NCBI RefSeq assembly: GCF_002914525.1
Contig: NZ_LODW01000104.1
Location: 124,001 to 188,000, forward strand
DNA: 64,000 bases
Source: Rhizobium hidalgonense
GTDB taxonomy: Bacteria > Pseudomonadota > Alphaproteobacteria > Rhizobiales > Rhizobiaceae
Direction: 5' to 3'
Within the stretch, counting starts at the first letter, position 1. Each line of letters opens with the position of its first letter. A model generated the notes under the pieces. That model saw only the letters and a program-made list of their open reading frames with translations. It had not been told where the DNA came from and made no database searches. Made by a program: the position numbers and the translations under genes. Of this stretch, positions 25,470 to 33,995 are shown piece by piece.

Positions 25470-26234
25470 ATGAACCGCTTGAACAACAAGGTCGCGATCG
25501 TCACCGGCGCAAGCTCCGGCATCGGCCGCGTCACGGCAAAACTCTTTGCCGCCGAAGGTGCGAAGGTCGTCGTCGGCGCTCGCCGCGAGCGCGAACTCGA
25601 CAGCCTCGTCGCCGAGATCAAGGCAGAAGGCGGCGACGCCATTGCGGTTGCCGGCGACGTCCGCTCGGAAGACTATCACAAGGCGCTGGTGGCGGCCGCC
25701 ATCACCAATTACGGCAAGCTCGATATCGCCTTCAACAATGCCGGTATCATCGGCGAAGCCGGTCCGAGCACAGGCGTCTCGGAAGCAGGCTTCAGCGAGG
25801 CGCTGGCCGTCAATCTCACCGCATCCTTCCTGGCTGCCAAACATCAGATCGGCGCGATGGCGGAAAAGGGCGGCGGCTCGGTGATCTTCACCTCGACCTT
25901 CGTCGGCTACAGCTTCGCCTTTCCCGGTATTGCCGCCTATGCCGCCAGCAAATCCGGCCTGATCGGCCTGACGCAGGCGCTGGCCGCCGAATTCGGGCCA
26001 CAGGGCGTGCGCGTCAATGCGATCCTGCCGGGCGCCGTCGATACCGACATGTACCGCGATGTGAACGATACGACGGAGAAACAGGCCGCCGTCACCGCTA
26101 TGCATGCCTTGAAGCGCGTCGCGACACCGGAAGAAATCGCCCGCTCGGTTCTCTACCTCGCCTCCGACGATGCAAGTTTCGTCACCGGCACGGCTTCGCT
26201 GGTCGACGGCGGCGTTTCGATCACCCGCAGTTGA
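25470..26234 (+). CDS. SDR family oxidoreductase
   Basis: A 254-residue classical short-chain dehydrogenase/reductase. NAD(P) motif TGASSGIG (about residues 12-19), NNAG (about 90), catalytic Ser in the IFTSTF region and YAASK (Tyr and Lys) are intact; the C-terminus LASDDASFVTGTASLVDGG is typical. GARRERELD after the second strand suggests NADP preference. Probably controlled by the divergent LysR. Substrate unknown. Confidence 0.9.
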   Translation: MNRLNNKVAIVTGASSGIGRVTAKLFAAEGAKVVVGARRERELDSLVAEIKAEGGDAIAVAGDVRSEDYHKALVAAAITNYGKLDIAFNNAGIIGEAGPSTGVSEAGFSEALAVNLTASFLAAKHQIGAMAEKGGGSVIFTSTFVGYSFAFPGIAAYAASKSGLIGLTQALAAEFGPQGVRVNAILPGAVDTDMYRDVNDTTEKQAAVTAMHALKRVATPEEIARSVLYLASDDASFVTGTASLVDGGVSITRS

Positions 26235-26278
26235 GACGGCGAGGACCGCCATCGACCCCGAAAAAGCCCCTACCCAAC

Positions 26279-26298
26279 CCCTCCCCCAAGGGGGAGGG
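26279..26298. repeat. C-run/G-run palindrome (rhizobial intergenic repeat)
   Basis: Perfect 9-bp arms CCCTCCCCC/GGGGGAGGG around AA, in the 264-base gap between the SDR gene and coaBC. Such elements are frequent between rhizobial genes and may end transcripts, though no T-run follows. The rest of the gap shows nothing else. Confidence 0.55.
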
Positions 26299-26498
26299 TA
26301 ACACGTTGCACCAACTGAGACAGACATCAGCCTTTCTGCGGATGAGACGATGAAAGGGATATGGGCGGCGCGGCATCTTTCTTTCGACGCAAGCGGACGC
26401 CGGTCCGAGCAGATCCGATGCCTTTCTCTCGGCGATTGCATGTTCTCCGCCAAAGGCTTAGGGTCGGGGCCGGTCAATAAGGCGACGGGAAGAAAGCC

Positions 26499-27704
26499 AT
26501 GGCTCTCAGCGGAAAACGCATCCTCCTCATCATCTCCGGCGGCATCGCCGCCTATAAGAGCATGGATCTGATCCGCCGGCTGCGCGAGCGCGGCGCGAGC
26601 GTTCGTCCTCTCATGACCAAGGGGGCGCAGGAATTCGTCACGCCGCTTGCCGTCGGCGCATTGGCGGCGGACCACGTCTTCCTCGATCTGTTTTCACGCC
26701 AGGACGAACAGGATGTCGGCCATATCAGGCTGGCGCGCGACTGCGACCTGGTGATCATCGCCCCCGCCACGGCCGACCTGATGGCCAAGATGGCGAATGG
26801 GCTTGCCGACGATCTCGCCTCGACGGTGCTGCTGGCGACGGAGAAACCGGTGCTGGCCGCCCCGGCGATGAATCCCAGAATGTGGGCGCACCCGGCGACG
26901 CGGCGCAATGCGGCGACGCTGAGAGCCGACGGCGTGCGTTTCGTCGGGCCGATGGCCGGCGAGATGGCAGAGAGCCACGAGGCCGGGCTCGGCCGGATGG
27001 CGGAGCCGCTGGAGATCGTCGCGGCCGCCGAAACCCTGCTCGACGACGGAATTAAACCACTGAAGGGACGCAAGGCGATCGTCACCTCGGGGCCGACCCA
27101 TGAGCCGATCGATCCGGTGCGCTACATTGCCAACCGCTCCTCCGGCCGCCAGGGCCATGCGATCGCCGCAGCGCTTGCCAAGCTCGGGGCCGAGGTGACG
27201 CTGGTATCGGGGCCGGTGACGATCGCCGATCCGGTCGGCGTCAACGTCGTGCATGTCGAGCGGGCGGAGGAAATGCGTGATGCCGTGCTTTCGGCGCTGC
27301 CGGTCGATGTCGCCGTGATGGTCGCGGCGGTGGCGGACTGGCGCGTCGCATCGGCCGCCGACCAGAAGCTGAAGAAACATCCGGGCGAGTCCATTCCGAC
27401 GCTGGCGCTGACCGAGAACCCGGACATTCTGAAAACTCTGGGACATCACACGATGCGGCCGAAGCTGGTGATCGGCTTTGCCGCCGAGACGCAGGATGTG
27501 GAAAGCAATGCGAAGGCGAAGCTTGAAAGAAAAGGCGCCGACCTGATCGTCGCCAACGACGTTTCGCCTGCGACCGGCATCATGGGCGGCGGCCGCAACA
27601 GCGTCAAACTCATTCGCCGCGACGGCGTCGAGCAATGGCCTGACCTCGCCAAGGAAGAGGTTGCCGAAAGGCTGGCGGCGCTGATCGCCGAACGGCTGCG
27701 CTGA
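26499..27704 (+). CDS. coaBC: Bifunctional phosphopantothenoylcysteine decarboxylase/synthetase CoaBC
   Basis: A 401-residue fusion that catalyses two coenzyme A steps: CTP-dependent ligation of Cys to 4'-phosphopantothenate, and decarboxylation to 4'-phosphopantetheine. The flavoprotein CoaC half (residues 1-180) shows ISGGIAAYKSMDLIRRLRE and APAMNPRMW. The CoaB half starts at GRKAIVTSGPTHEPIDPVR and includes NRSSGRQGHAIA and the KLKKHPGESIPTLALTENPD segment. GGGAAG precedes the ATG. It is nearly back to back with a convergent amidotransferase gene (12-base gap). Confidence 0.96.
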   Translation: MALSGKRILLIISGGIAAYKSMDLIRRLRERGASVRPLMTKGAQEFVTPLAVGALAADHVFLDLFSRQDEQDVGHIRLARDCDLVIIAPATADLMAKMANGLADDLASTVLLATEKPVLAAPAMNPRMWAHPATRRNAATLRADGVRFVGPMAGEMAESHEAGLGRMAEPLEIVAAAETLLDDGIKPLKGRKAIVTSGPTHEPIDPVRYIANRSSGRQGHAIAAALAKLGAEVTLVSGPVTIADPVGVNVVHVERAEEMRDAVLSALPVDVAVMVAAVADWRVASAADQKLKKHPGESIPTLALTENPDILKTLGHHTMRPKLVIGFAAETQDVESNAKAKLERKGADLIVANDVSPATGIMGGGRNSVKLIRRDGVEQWPDLAKEEVAERLAALIAERLR

Positions 27705-27716
27705 CGTCAGAGCGTT

Positions 27717-28529
27717 TCAGGCCGAGATCGCCACGCGCTGCGGCTTGGCGCCGCTTCGCTTTTCGGGCCGGAAGTCGGCGACGTCGAAACCATTTTTGCC
27801 GATGGTGACGGCGCTGCCATTCGGAATTTCCGCCCAGGCATCGCCATCATCGTTCAACGGCTCGGAGACGAGGCAATAGCCCGCACCCACCGGAGAGGCA
27901 TAGAGCGTCGGGGCCTTGCGATCCGTGGCATAGCGGATCGCATAAAGCGCGTTGCCGTCGGAGAAGGCGGCGGTAAAGCGCAGCAGGATGGATCCAATGA
28001 GGTTTTCGGCCAGGTCCTCGACGACACCGACCATTTCGGCCATGGCGGCGATCGGCGCCTCACGCAGGCCGAATTGCAGCGCCAGCAGGAACATCAGCTC
28101 GGAATCGGTGGTGCCGCCGCGGGCATTGAACAGCTCGTCGTCAAGCATCGCCTCCATCGGCCGGCGCAAGCGCTCGAAGCCGGAGATCTGGCCGTTATGC
28201 ATGAAGGACCAGATGCCGTGGGTGAAGGGATGGCAATTGTCGCGGCGCGTGCCGCCGCCGGTGGCAGCGCGGACGTGGGCGAGGAAGAGCGGCGAGCGGA
28301 TCTGCCGCGCCAGGCTCTTCAGATTGCAATCCGACCATGCCGGCAGAATATCGCGGTAGCGGCCGGGCTCGGGCCTGTCGCCATACCAGGCGATGCCGAA
28401 GCCATCGCCGTTGGTCGCCGTCTTGGCGCGGGTGGCGCAGTGGGATTGCTCGATCAGCGAATGGGCGGGCGAGGATACCAGCTCCTCGAGATAGAGAGGG
28501 TCTCCGCGATAGGCTGCCCAGCGACACAT
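27717..28529 (-). CDS. Class II glutamine amidotransferase
   Basis: A 270-residue Ntn-hydrolase-type amidotransferase. After Met removal, Cys2 (MCRWAAY) is the N-terminal nucleophile; NGDGFGIAWYG, AHVRAATGG, CHPFTHG and FMHNGQISG are the usual glutamine-site motifs. The PAHSLIEQSH segment resembles EgtC, the gamma-glutamyl hydrolase of ergothioneine synthesis, but EgtB/EgtD partners are absent here, so a general YafJ/EgtC-like label is safer. Full length and convergent with coaBC. Confidence 0.88.
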   Translation of the reverse strand: MCRWAAYRGDPLYLEELVSSPAHSLIEQSHCATRAKTATNGDGFGIAWYGDRPEPGRYRDILPAWSDCNLKSLARQIRSPLFLAHVRAATGGGTRRDNCHPFTHGIWSFMHNGQISGFERLRRPMEAMLDDELFNARGGTTDSELMFLLALQFGLREAPIAAMAEMVGVVEDLAENLIGSILLRFTAAFSDGNALYAIRYATDRKAPTLYASPVGAGYCLVSEPLNDDGDAWAEIPNGSAVTIGKNGFDVADFRPEKRSGAKPQRVAISA

Positions 28530-28736
28530 GGCTTTCTTGCTCCGGAACCCGCCGCCGCACCGGCGGGCATGCTCTAAATTGTCGAACGCTGAGGCTAATA
28601 ACAGCTTAACGCGCCGCCGGTTTGCAAGCGCAAGATGACGGTTTCATGACCCTTGCTATGTTCAAATTCGGCGAAAGCCTGTCTTCTCTTGTGAACAGTT
28701 GAGCTGGCCGCGGCGAGACTCTGCGAGGATTTCTTC

Positions 28737-28764
28737 TTGCATCTCGGACGAATCGGCCTACCTT
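28737..28764 (+). promoter_or_regulatory. Candidate promoter of the 23-residue ORF
   Basis: TTGCAT (28737-28742), a 16-base spacer and TACCTT (28759-28764). The predicted start is about 30 bases before the small ORF's ATG. With the terminator at 28934-28960 it would bound a transcript of roughly 190 bases. Confidence 0.4.
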
Positions 28765-28801
28765 TGGGCTATCAGCAACAGAACGAAAGGAAGGTGATCC
28801 A

Positions 28802-28873
28802 ATGTCTAATGAGATTTCGGACCTCGTAACGGGCATGGGAGAGGTGAAGAAAGCGAGGCAGCCCTCGCTGTAA
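28802..28873 (+). CDS. Putative 23-residue small protein
   Basis: An ATG with a strong AAGGAAGG Shine-Dalgarno opens a 24-codon frame (protein starts MSNEISDLVTGMG, ends in QPSL). It has its own candidate promoter upstream and an intrinsic terminator about 60 bases downstream, so the transcript is an independent unit of about 190 bases. I do not recognise the peptide; it has no membrane segment. It may be a real small protein, a leader peptide, or a short ORF on a regulatory RNA (the tail has hairpins, e.g. AGTTTG/CAAACT). Confidence 0.45.
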   Translation: MSNEISDLVTGMGEVKKARQPSL

Positions 28874-28933
28874 TCCCCGCCTTCCCTAGGGCTGCATTAG
28901 ACAGTCTAGGCCAGTTTGAGGCCAAACTCATGG

Positions 28934-28960
28934 AAAGGGTCGCCGAGGCGGCCCTTTTTT
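28934..28960 (+). terminator. Intrinsic terminator of the small-ORF transcript
   Basis: AAAGGGTCGC - CGAG - GCGGCCCTTT, a 10-bp stem with one G-T pair, tetraloop CGAG and a run of six T. It ends the small transcript just before the GntR promoter. Confidence 0.85.
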
Positions 28961-28980
28961 ATTGCCTTGATGTGAACGCG

Positions 28981-29009
28981 TTGACGGAAGAGCAAAATCC
29001 CATTACTCA
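28981..29009 (+). promoter_or_regulatory. gntR promoter
   Basis: TTGACG (28981-28986), a 17-base spacer and TACTCA (29004-29009). The -10 box lies inside the left arm of the palindrome at 29001-29039, so a bound repressor would block RNA polymerase. Predicted leader is about 25 bases. Confidence 0.5.
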
Positions 29010-29039
29010 TAAAGTCATCTGATGACTTTATGAGTAATG
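29001..29039. promoter_or_regulatory. Large palindromic operator of the GntR regulator
   Basis: Two perfect 19-base arms (CATTACTCATAAAGTCATC and its exact complement) around a single T. The core GTCATCTGATGAC has the GT...AC form favoured by GntR/FadR proteins. The palindrome ends two bases before the gntR start codon and replaces a Shine-Dalgarno. It is almost certainly an autoregulatory site; as RNA, the arms would also form a strong hairpin against the start codon. Confidence 0.75.
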
Positions 29040-29040
29040 G

Positions 29041-29718
29041 ATGCGCGCCCTCAGCAAGACCAATCTCGCCGATGAGGCGATCGAGGCAATCCGCAGCGAC
29101 ATTCTCGGCAAACGCTGGGCTGTCGGCGAGAAATTGCCGAACGAAGCCTCGCTGTCGGCGATGCTCGCCGTCAGCCGCGGTACGGTGCGCGAGGCAGTGC
29201 GGGTTCTGGTATCCCAAGGTTATCTCGAAACACGCCAGGGCTCTGGAACCTATGTGCGTTCGACTCGCGATGCCGGCCGGCCGTTGACCATGGCGCGACG
29301 GGCCAGCCTGCGCGACCAGTTCGAAGCGCGCCTAGCGCTCGACGTCGAGGCGGCCCGGCTGACGGCAGTCCGCAAGACGCCGACGACGGTCGCCGGGCTT
29401 CGCCGGCTGCTTGGCGAACGCGGCAGTTACGACGGCGGCAACCAGGCCGCCTTCATCGAACGCGACCTCGCCTTCCACAAGGCCATCATCGCCGCTTCCG
29501 GCAACCGGGCGATGATCGAGATCTACGATTTCTTCTCCGCTTCGATCGCCGATACCATCGCGGCGACGCTCGGCAAGGATATTCCCGAACCGGATATGCA
29601 GGCGCATGCCGATATCGTCGACGCCATCGAGACCGGTGATCCCGACCAGGCGGATGCGGCGGTGCGGCGCTTCATGGCGCCGGTTCTCGCCGCCCTCGAC
29701 CGGATGATCCTGTCATGA
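29041..29718 (+). CDS. GntR/FadR-family transcriptional regulator
   Basis: A 225-residue regulator. The N-terminal winged HTH contains the GntR signature LPNEASLSAMLAVSRGTVREA, then GYLETRQGSGTYV. The C-terminal FCD ligand domain has the metal-binding pattern RDLAFHKAIIAASGN and a late His in QAHADIVDAIETGD. The only in-frame start is ATG 29041, immediately after the palindrome and with no Shine-Dalgarno; a stop lies six bases upstream. It overlaps the downstream MFS gene (ATGA), so it very likely controls that transporter. Confidence 0.93.
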   Translation: MRALSKTNLADEAIEAIRSDILGKRWAVGEKLPNEASLSAMLAVSRGTVREAVRVLVSQGYLETRQGSGTYVRSTRDAGRPLTMARRASLRDQFEARLALDVEAARLTAVRKTPTTVAGLRRLLGERGSYDGGNQAAFIERDLAFHKAIIAASGNRAMIEIYDFFSASIADTIAATLGKDIPEPDMQAHADIVDAIETGDPDQADAAVRRFMAPVLAALDRMILS

Positions 29719-31004
29719 CCATGCCCTCCACCGATATCAATGCGCTCGACGCCGCCGACGACCTGCTTGTAGACGCCGAGGCCGGCAGCCTGCTGCCGCC
29801 GCTGCAGGCAACACCGGTGCGGGGTGCCGCAGATCGTTTTCTGCTCGGCGCCAGCCTGGTGCTGATCGCCTTCAACCTTCGACCGGTCTTTTCAAGCGCC
29901 TCGGCGCTGCTGCCGGAGATCCGCGCCGAACTCGGCCTCACCACGCTCGGCGCCAGCTTGCTGACGACGCTGCCGGTCGTCTGCCTCGGGGCCTTTTCGC
30001 CGCTTGCGCCGCGCCTTGCCCAGCGCATCGGCACCGAACGCACGCTGCTCGGCGTTGTCCTGCTGCTGGCGCTCGGCACCGCGTTGCGCGGCTTTTCCTC
30101 CGTGCCGCTGCTCTTCATCGGCACGGCGCTTGCCGGCGCCTGCATCGCCGTCGGCAACGTGCTGCTGCCGGGGTTGGTGAAGCGTGATTTCGCCGGGCGC
30201 GCGGCGTTGATGACCGGCTTCTACACGATGGCGCTCTGCGCCGGTGCGGCAAGTGCCGCCGGGCTGACGCTGCCGATCGAGCACGCGCTCAGCGGCTCTC
30301 TCGAAGGCGCGCTCGCCGTCTGGGCGCTGCCGGCGCTCGTCGTCGGTCTGATCTGGCTGCCGCAGGTTCTGCGGACCGGCGGCCAGGCCAGGCGAAACGG
30401 CTTTCACGTCAAAGGCCTGTGGCGCGACCGGCTTGCCTGGCAGGTGACGCTGTTCATGGGACTTCAATCGGCGCTTGCCTATTGCGTCTTCGGCTGGCTG
30501 GTTCCGATCCTGCGCGAACGCGGCCTCGATGGCGTCACCGCCGGGGCGATCGTTTCGCTCTCGGTGATGGTGCAGGCGGCATCCTGCCTCATCGTGCCGC
30601 ATATCGCCGTACGCGGGAAAGATCAGCGGCTGATCAATGCCAGCCTCTGCGGCGTCGCCGTCATCGCGCTGCTCGGCCTGCTGTTTGCGCCGCTGTCGAC
30701 GGTCTGGCTGTGGGCCCTACTGCAGGGCATCGGCCAGGGCGGGTTGATCGCCGCGGCGATGACGACGATCGTGCTGCGCTCACGCGATCCCGATGTCGCC
30801 GCCCATCTGTCCGGCATGGCGCAATGCGTCGGTTACCTGCTTGCCGCCATCGGGCCGCTGATCGTCGGCCTCATTCGCGGCTGGACGGGAAGCTTTTCCT
30901 GGTGCGCGCTCCTCTTCGTCGCGCTCGGGCTCGGCGCCGCAATCAACGGCTGGAAGGCCGGCCGGGCGGTGGAGATCAATGTGTATGCTGAGAAGGCGCC
31001 ATGA
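29715..31004 (+). CDS. MFS transporter, CynX/NimT family
   Basis: A 429-residue major facilitator with about 12 membrane helices, starting after a hydrophilic N-terminal tail of about 40 residues. The FNLRPVFSSASALLPEIRAELGL segment after helix 1 (about residues 54-76) is the hallmark of the CynX/NimT (cyanate/2-nitroimidazole) family. Its ATG overlaps the gntR stop, so it is co-translated with its regulator. Substrate unknown; no cynS or nitroimidazole gene is nearby. Confidence 0.9.
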   Translation: MTMPSTDINALDAADDLLVDAEAGSLLPPLQATPVRGAADRFLLGASLVLIAFNLRPVFSSASALLPEIRAELGLTTLGASLLTTLPVVCLGAFSPLAPRLAQRIGTERTLLGVVLLLALGTALRGFSSVPLLFIGTALAGACIAVGNVLLPGLVKRDFAGRAALMTGFYTMALCAGAASAAGLTLPIEHALSGSLEGALAVWALPALVVGLIWLPQVLRTGGQARRNGFHVKGLWRDRLAWQVTLFMGLQSALAYCVFGWLVPILRERGLDGVTAGAIVSLSVMVQAASCLIVPHIAVRGKDQRLINASLCGVAVIALLGLLFAPLSTVWLWALLQGIGQGGLIAAAMTTIVLRSRDPDVAAHLSGMAQCVGYLLAAIGPLIVGLIRGWTGSFSWCALLFVALGLGAAINGWKAGRAVEINVYAEKAP

Positions 31005-31127
31005 GTCGCCCCTTCAATTCGCTCGCTTATTTCCTTCACTGGCCCATCACCATCTCTTGATGCCCGTCGCCGATCGCGGATGCTACGCTATTTCAAGCTC
31101 ACATCCCGCACCGCCGGAGGAGAAATC

Positions 31128-32660
31128 TTGCGTTTACATCCACTGTTTCTGCTTGCAGCGCTCGCGGCGTCCCTGGTCCCTGCCCTCTCCCCTGCGCAGG
31201 AAAACGCTCACTCCAAGGCAAATGTCGAGAGCAGTGCGCGCGACGGCGTGCTGAAGCTGCTGCCGGCCGATTCCATCACCGAGCACGGGTTGACGATCGG
31301 CGGCCGGAAAATCGCCTATACCGCCACCGCCGGCACGCTCGATCTCTTCGGCCAGGACGGAGCGCAGACCGGCGCGATCTTCTACACCGCTTACGTTGCG
31401 AAGGACTCAGGGCCGGACCGGCCTTTGACCTTCGCCTTCAACGGCGGGCCAGGTGCGGCTTCCGCCTTCCTGCATCTCGGGCTGGTGGGGCCTAAGGTGC
31501 TCGATTTCGGCCCTCAGTCCCGCGACGGCGCCCATGCGAAACTGGTCGACAACCCGCAAAGCTGGCTGGATTTCACCGATCTGGTACTGATCGATCCGAT
31601 CGGCACCGGCTGGAGCCGGACGGTGAAGGCCGACGACGCCTCGAACTATTACAACGTCAACTCGGACGCCCAGAGCATCGCCAAGGCGATCGCCCTTTAT
31701 GTCGCGCATGCCAACCGCTCGAATTCGCCGAAATATCTGCTCGGCGAGAGTTATGGCGGCTTCCGCGCCGCCAAGGTCGCCTCAGCGCTGCAGGAAAGCC
31801 AGGGCATCATCGTTGCCGGCGCGGTGATGCTTTCGCCGCTGCTCGAGGGCCAGCTGATGTTCAACGCCGATGAGTTCCCATTCGGCGCCGCGCTGGAGCT
31901 GCCGTCGCTGGCTGCGGCCGAACTCGACCGGCACAATGCCTTTGACGAAGGCAAGCAGCGCGAAGCCGAAGCCTTCGCGCTCGGGAACTATCTGACGACG
32001 CTCGCCGGGCCGCCGCCGACGGGTGCCGATGCCGCCGCTTTCTATGGCAGGATCGCGAAACTTACCGGAATTCCCGAGGATATCGTCAGCCGCAATCGCG
32101 GCTTCCTCGGCAATTCCTTCGTCAAACATTCCGACGCCGGCAGCGGCGCGGTGACGAGCCCCTACGACGCCGCCTTTGCCACTCCCGACCCCTATCCGGA
32201 ATCGGATTACGATCGCGGCGACGACGCCATCCTCGACGGCTTCGTCCGCGCCTATGGCGGCGCCTTTGCCGACTATGCCCGCAACGACCTCGGCTTCAAG
32301 ACCGAGATGACCTATTCGCTGCTCGACAGCGATATCAGCCGGCGCTGGGAATGGGGCGGCGGACGCGGCGGCGGATCGCGCTTGCAAGCCAGCGCCACCG
32401 ACGACGTCAGGCAGTTGCTTGCCTCGAACACGGCTTTGCATCTGCTGATCGCCCATGGCTACAGCGACCTGGTGACGCCGTACGGGGTCAGCCGCTACGT
32501 GGTGGACCACCTGCCGCCGTCGCTCGCCCGCGGCCGGGTCGGGCTGAAACTTTATCGCGGCGGCCATATGTTCTATACGAATGCCGATCAGCGGACCGCC
32601 TTCACGGCGGATGCCAAGGCCTTCTATGCCACACGCCCGGCCGCTCCGCCGGCGGATTGA
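31128..32660 (+). CDS. Secreted S10 family serine carboxypeptidase-like protein
   Basis: A 510-residue alpha/beta-hydrolase of the S10 peptidase family. The nucleophile is in LLGESYGGFRAAK, the oxyanion region in FAFNGGPGAASAFLHLG, and the late Asp and His in SDLVTPYGV and YRGGHMFYTN. I start at TTG 31128, which has GGAGG seven bases upstream and gives a clean signal peptide (RLHPLFLLAALAASLVPALS). The ATG at 31080 would spoil it. Likely periplasmic. Bacterial S10 proteins are little studied; substrate unknown. It precedes a GFA gene with a nine-base gap. Confidence 0.85.
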   Translation: MRLHPLFLLAALAASLVPALSPAQENAHSKANVESSARDGVLKLLPADSITEHGLTIGGRKIAYTATAGTLDLFGQDGAQTGAIFYTAYVAKDSGPDRPLTFAFNGGPGAASAFLHLGLVGPKVLDFGPQSRDGAHAKLVDNPQSWLDFTDLVLIDPIGTGWSRTVKADDASNYYNVNSDAQSIAKAIALYVAHANRSNSPKYLLGESYGGFRAAKVASALQESQGIIVAGAVMLSPLLEGQLMFNADEFPFGAALELPSLAAAELDRHNAFDEGKQREAEAFALGNYLTTLAGPPPTGADAAAFYGRIAKLTGIPEDIVSRNRGFLGNSFVKHSDAGSGAVTSPYDAAFATPDPYPESDYDRGDDAILDGFVRAYGGAFADYARNDLGFKTEMTYSLLDSDISRRWEWGGGRGGGSRLQASATDDVRQLLASNTALHLLIAHGYSDLVTPYGVSRYVVDHLPPSLARGRVGLKLYRGGHMFYTNADQRTAFTADAKAFYATRPAAPPAD

Positions 32661-32669
32661 GGATTGCCG

Positions 32670-33071
32670 ATGCATATCACCGGGGGATGCCATTGCGGAG
32701 CGATCCGCTACCAGGCCGAAATCGATCCCGAGCGGGTGTCGATCTGCCATTGCACCGATTGCCAGCGGCTGACGGGCGCGGCTTACCGCATCACCGCACC
32801 GTCGCAGCCCGGAAGCTTCACACTCCTATCAGGCGAGCCACGCGGCTACACGAAATATGGCGATAGTGGCGGCCTCAGCCGGCAATTCTTCTGTCCGAAT
32901 TGCGGGTCGCCGCTCTACCGCACCAACGGCGACGGCGGCGCGATCGGCATCCGTCTCGGCGGCATCGACCAGCGGCGGGACCTGGCACCGAAGAAACAGA
33001 TATGGTGCCGGTCGGCTTTGCCCTGGGTGGATAATATCGAGCCGCTGCCGCGGTTCGATGGCGAGGACTAG
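32670..33071 (+). CDS. GFA family (glutathione-dependent formaldehyde-activating) protein
   Basis: A 133-residue Mss4-like zinc protein. Zinc ligands lie in GGCHCGAIRY, ICHCTDCQRLTG and FFCPNCGSPLY. GFA-type proteins include the glutathione/formaldehyde adduct-forming enzyme, but most members have unknown function. The ATG at 32670 has GAGG seven bases upstream; a TTG six bases earlier is less likely. Probably co-transcribed with the S10 peptidase gene. Confidence 0.88.
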   Translation: MHITGGCHCGAIRYQAEIDPERVSICHCTDCQRLTGAAYRITAPSQPGSFTLLSGEPRGYTKYGDSGGLSRQFFCPNCGSPLYRTNGDGGAIGIRLGGIDQRRDLAPKKQIWCRSALPWVDNIEPLPRFDGED

Positions 33072-33173
33072 GACGGGCTGGCATCACCGGCAACCGAGTG
33101 CATCTCCTCGCGACTGGCTCGTCGAGATCGAGATCATCGCCGCCGCACCGCGAAGGTGCGACGGCTGCGGCGA

Positions 33174-33881
33174 TCAGGCCGCTTGTTTCAACAGGCCGAT
33201 TGCCTCGGTCAGAGCAACCTCGCCGAGGAAAGCGCCGCTGCTTTTTGCCTCCTGCCGGTGCTCGATCGCATGCGCAAAACGCACGGCCGGTTGCTGCTGC
33301 ATCCGCTCATAGAGGCGGTGCAGACTGGGAAATTGGCTTCGGTCGACGACCTTGTGAAAATCGTTCCAGCGAGCAATCCCGACGAAATAGGCCTCGGCCA
33401 GGCTCGGGCCGTTGCCGACAAGCCATTCGCGGCTATCGAGCAGACGTTCCAGCGTATAATGCGCCTTTTCGACTGCCGCGATGCCATAGGCCGCGAGGGT
33501 CTGCTTTTCATGCGGCTCCAGCGCATGTTCGAACGCATACCAGAGCGGCCCGAAGGCCTTGAAGAAAGTCGTGTTGAGAAAGGCGAGCATCTGGTTCAGA
33601 CGATCGAAATCCTCCGATCCTTGCACAAAACCCCGGCCGCTGCCGATCGTGCGGGCGCCGATATGCTGGAGGATCGCCATGCTTTCGCTGATGACCCTGC
33701 CATCGTCAAGCAGCAGCGATGGTGTTTCGCCGACCGGGTTGATCCTGAGGTAGTCATCGCCGGAGACCATTTCCGGCATCTCGACACGGCAAAGCCGATA
33801 CGGCAGACCGGACCATTCCAGCGCGACGATCGAGCCGAAGGAGCAGCCTTCCGGGACGCCGTAAAACAATATGGGTGACAT
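33174..33881 (-). CDS. Glutathione S-transferase family protein
   Basis: A 235-residue GST. The thioredoxin-like N-terminal domain begins ILFYGVPEGCSFGSI and has the glutathione-binding NPVGETPSLLLDDGRVISESMAI pattern (cis-Pro and Ser). The all-alpha C-terminal domain follows from about residue 90. Start is the ATG at 33881, preceded by AAAGGAA. It is divergent from a LysR gene across 114 bases, which suggests control by that regulator. Confidence 0.88.
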   Translation of the reverse strand: MSPILFYGVPEGCSFGSIVALEWSGLPYRLCRVEMPEMVSGDDYLRINPVGETPSLLLDDGRVISESMAILQHIGARTIGSGRGFVQGSEDFDRLNQMLAFLNTTFFKAFGPLWYAFEHALEPHEKQTLAAYGIAAVEKAHYTLERLLDSREWLVGNGPSLAEAYFVGIARWNDFHKVVDRSQFPSLHRLYERMQQQPAVRFAHAIEHRQEAKSSGAFLGEVALTEAIGLLKQAA

Positions 33882-33995
33882 CAATCGTTCCTTTCAGAAA
33901 TGAACGCTTTTGGACGCGATCAATGTGCCAATGTAGACGATCATGCGGTAGACGCTATAAATGCATCGCAATGTCCACAAATCTGGAAGCTGGCG

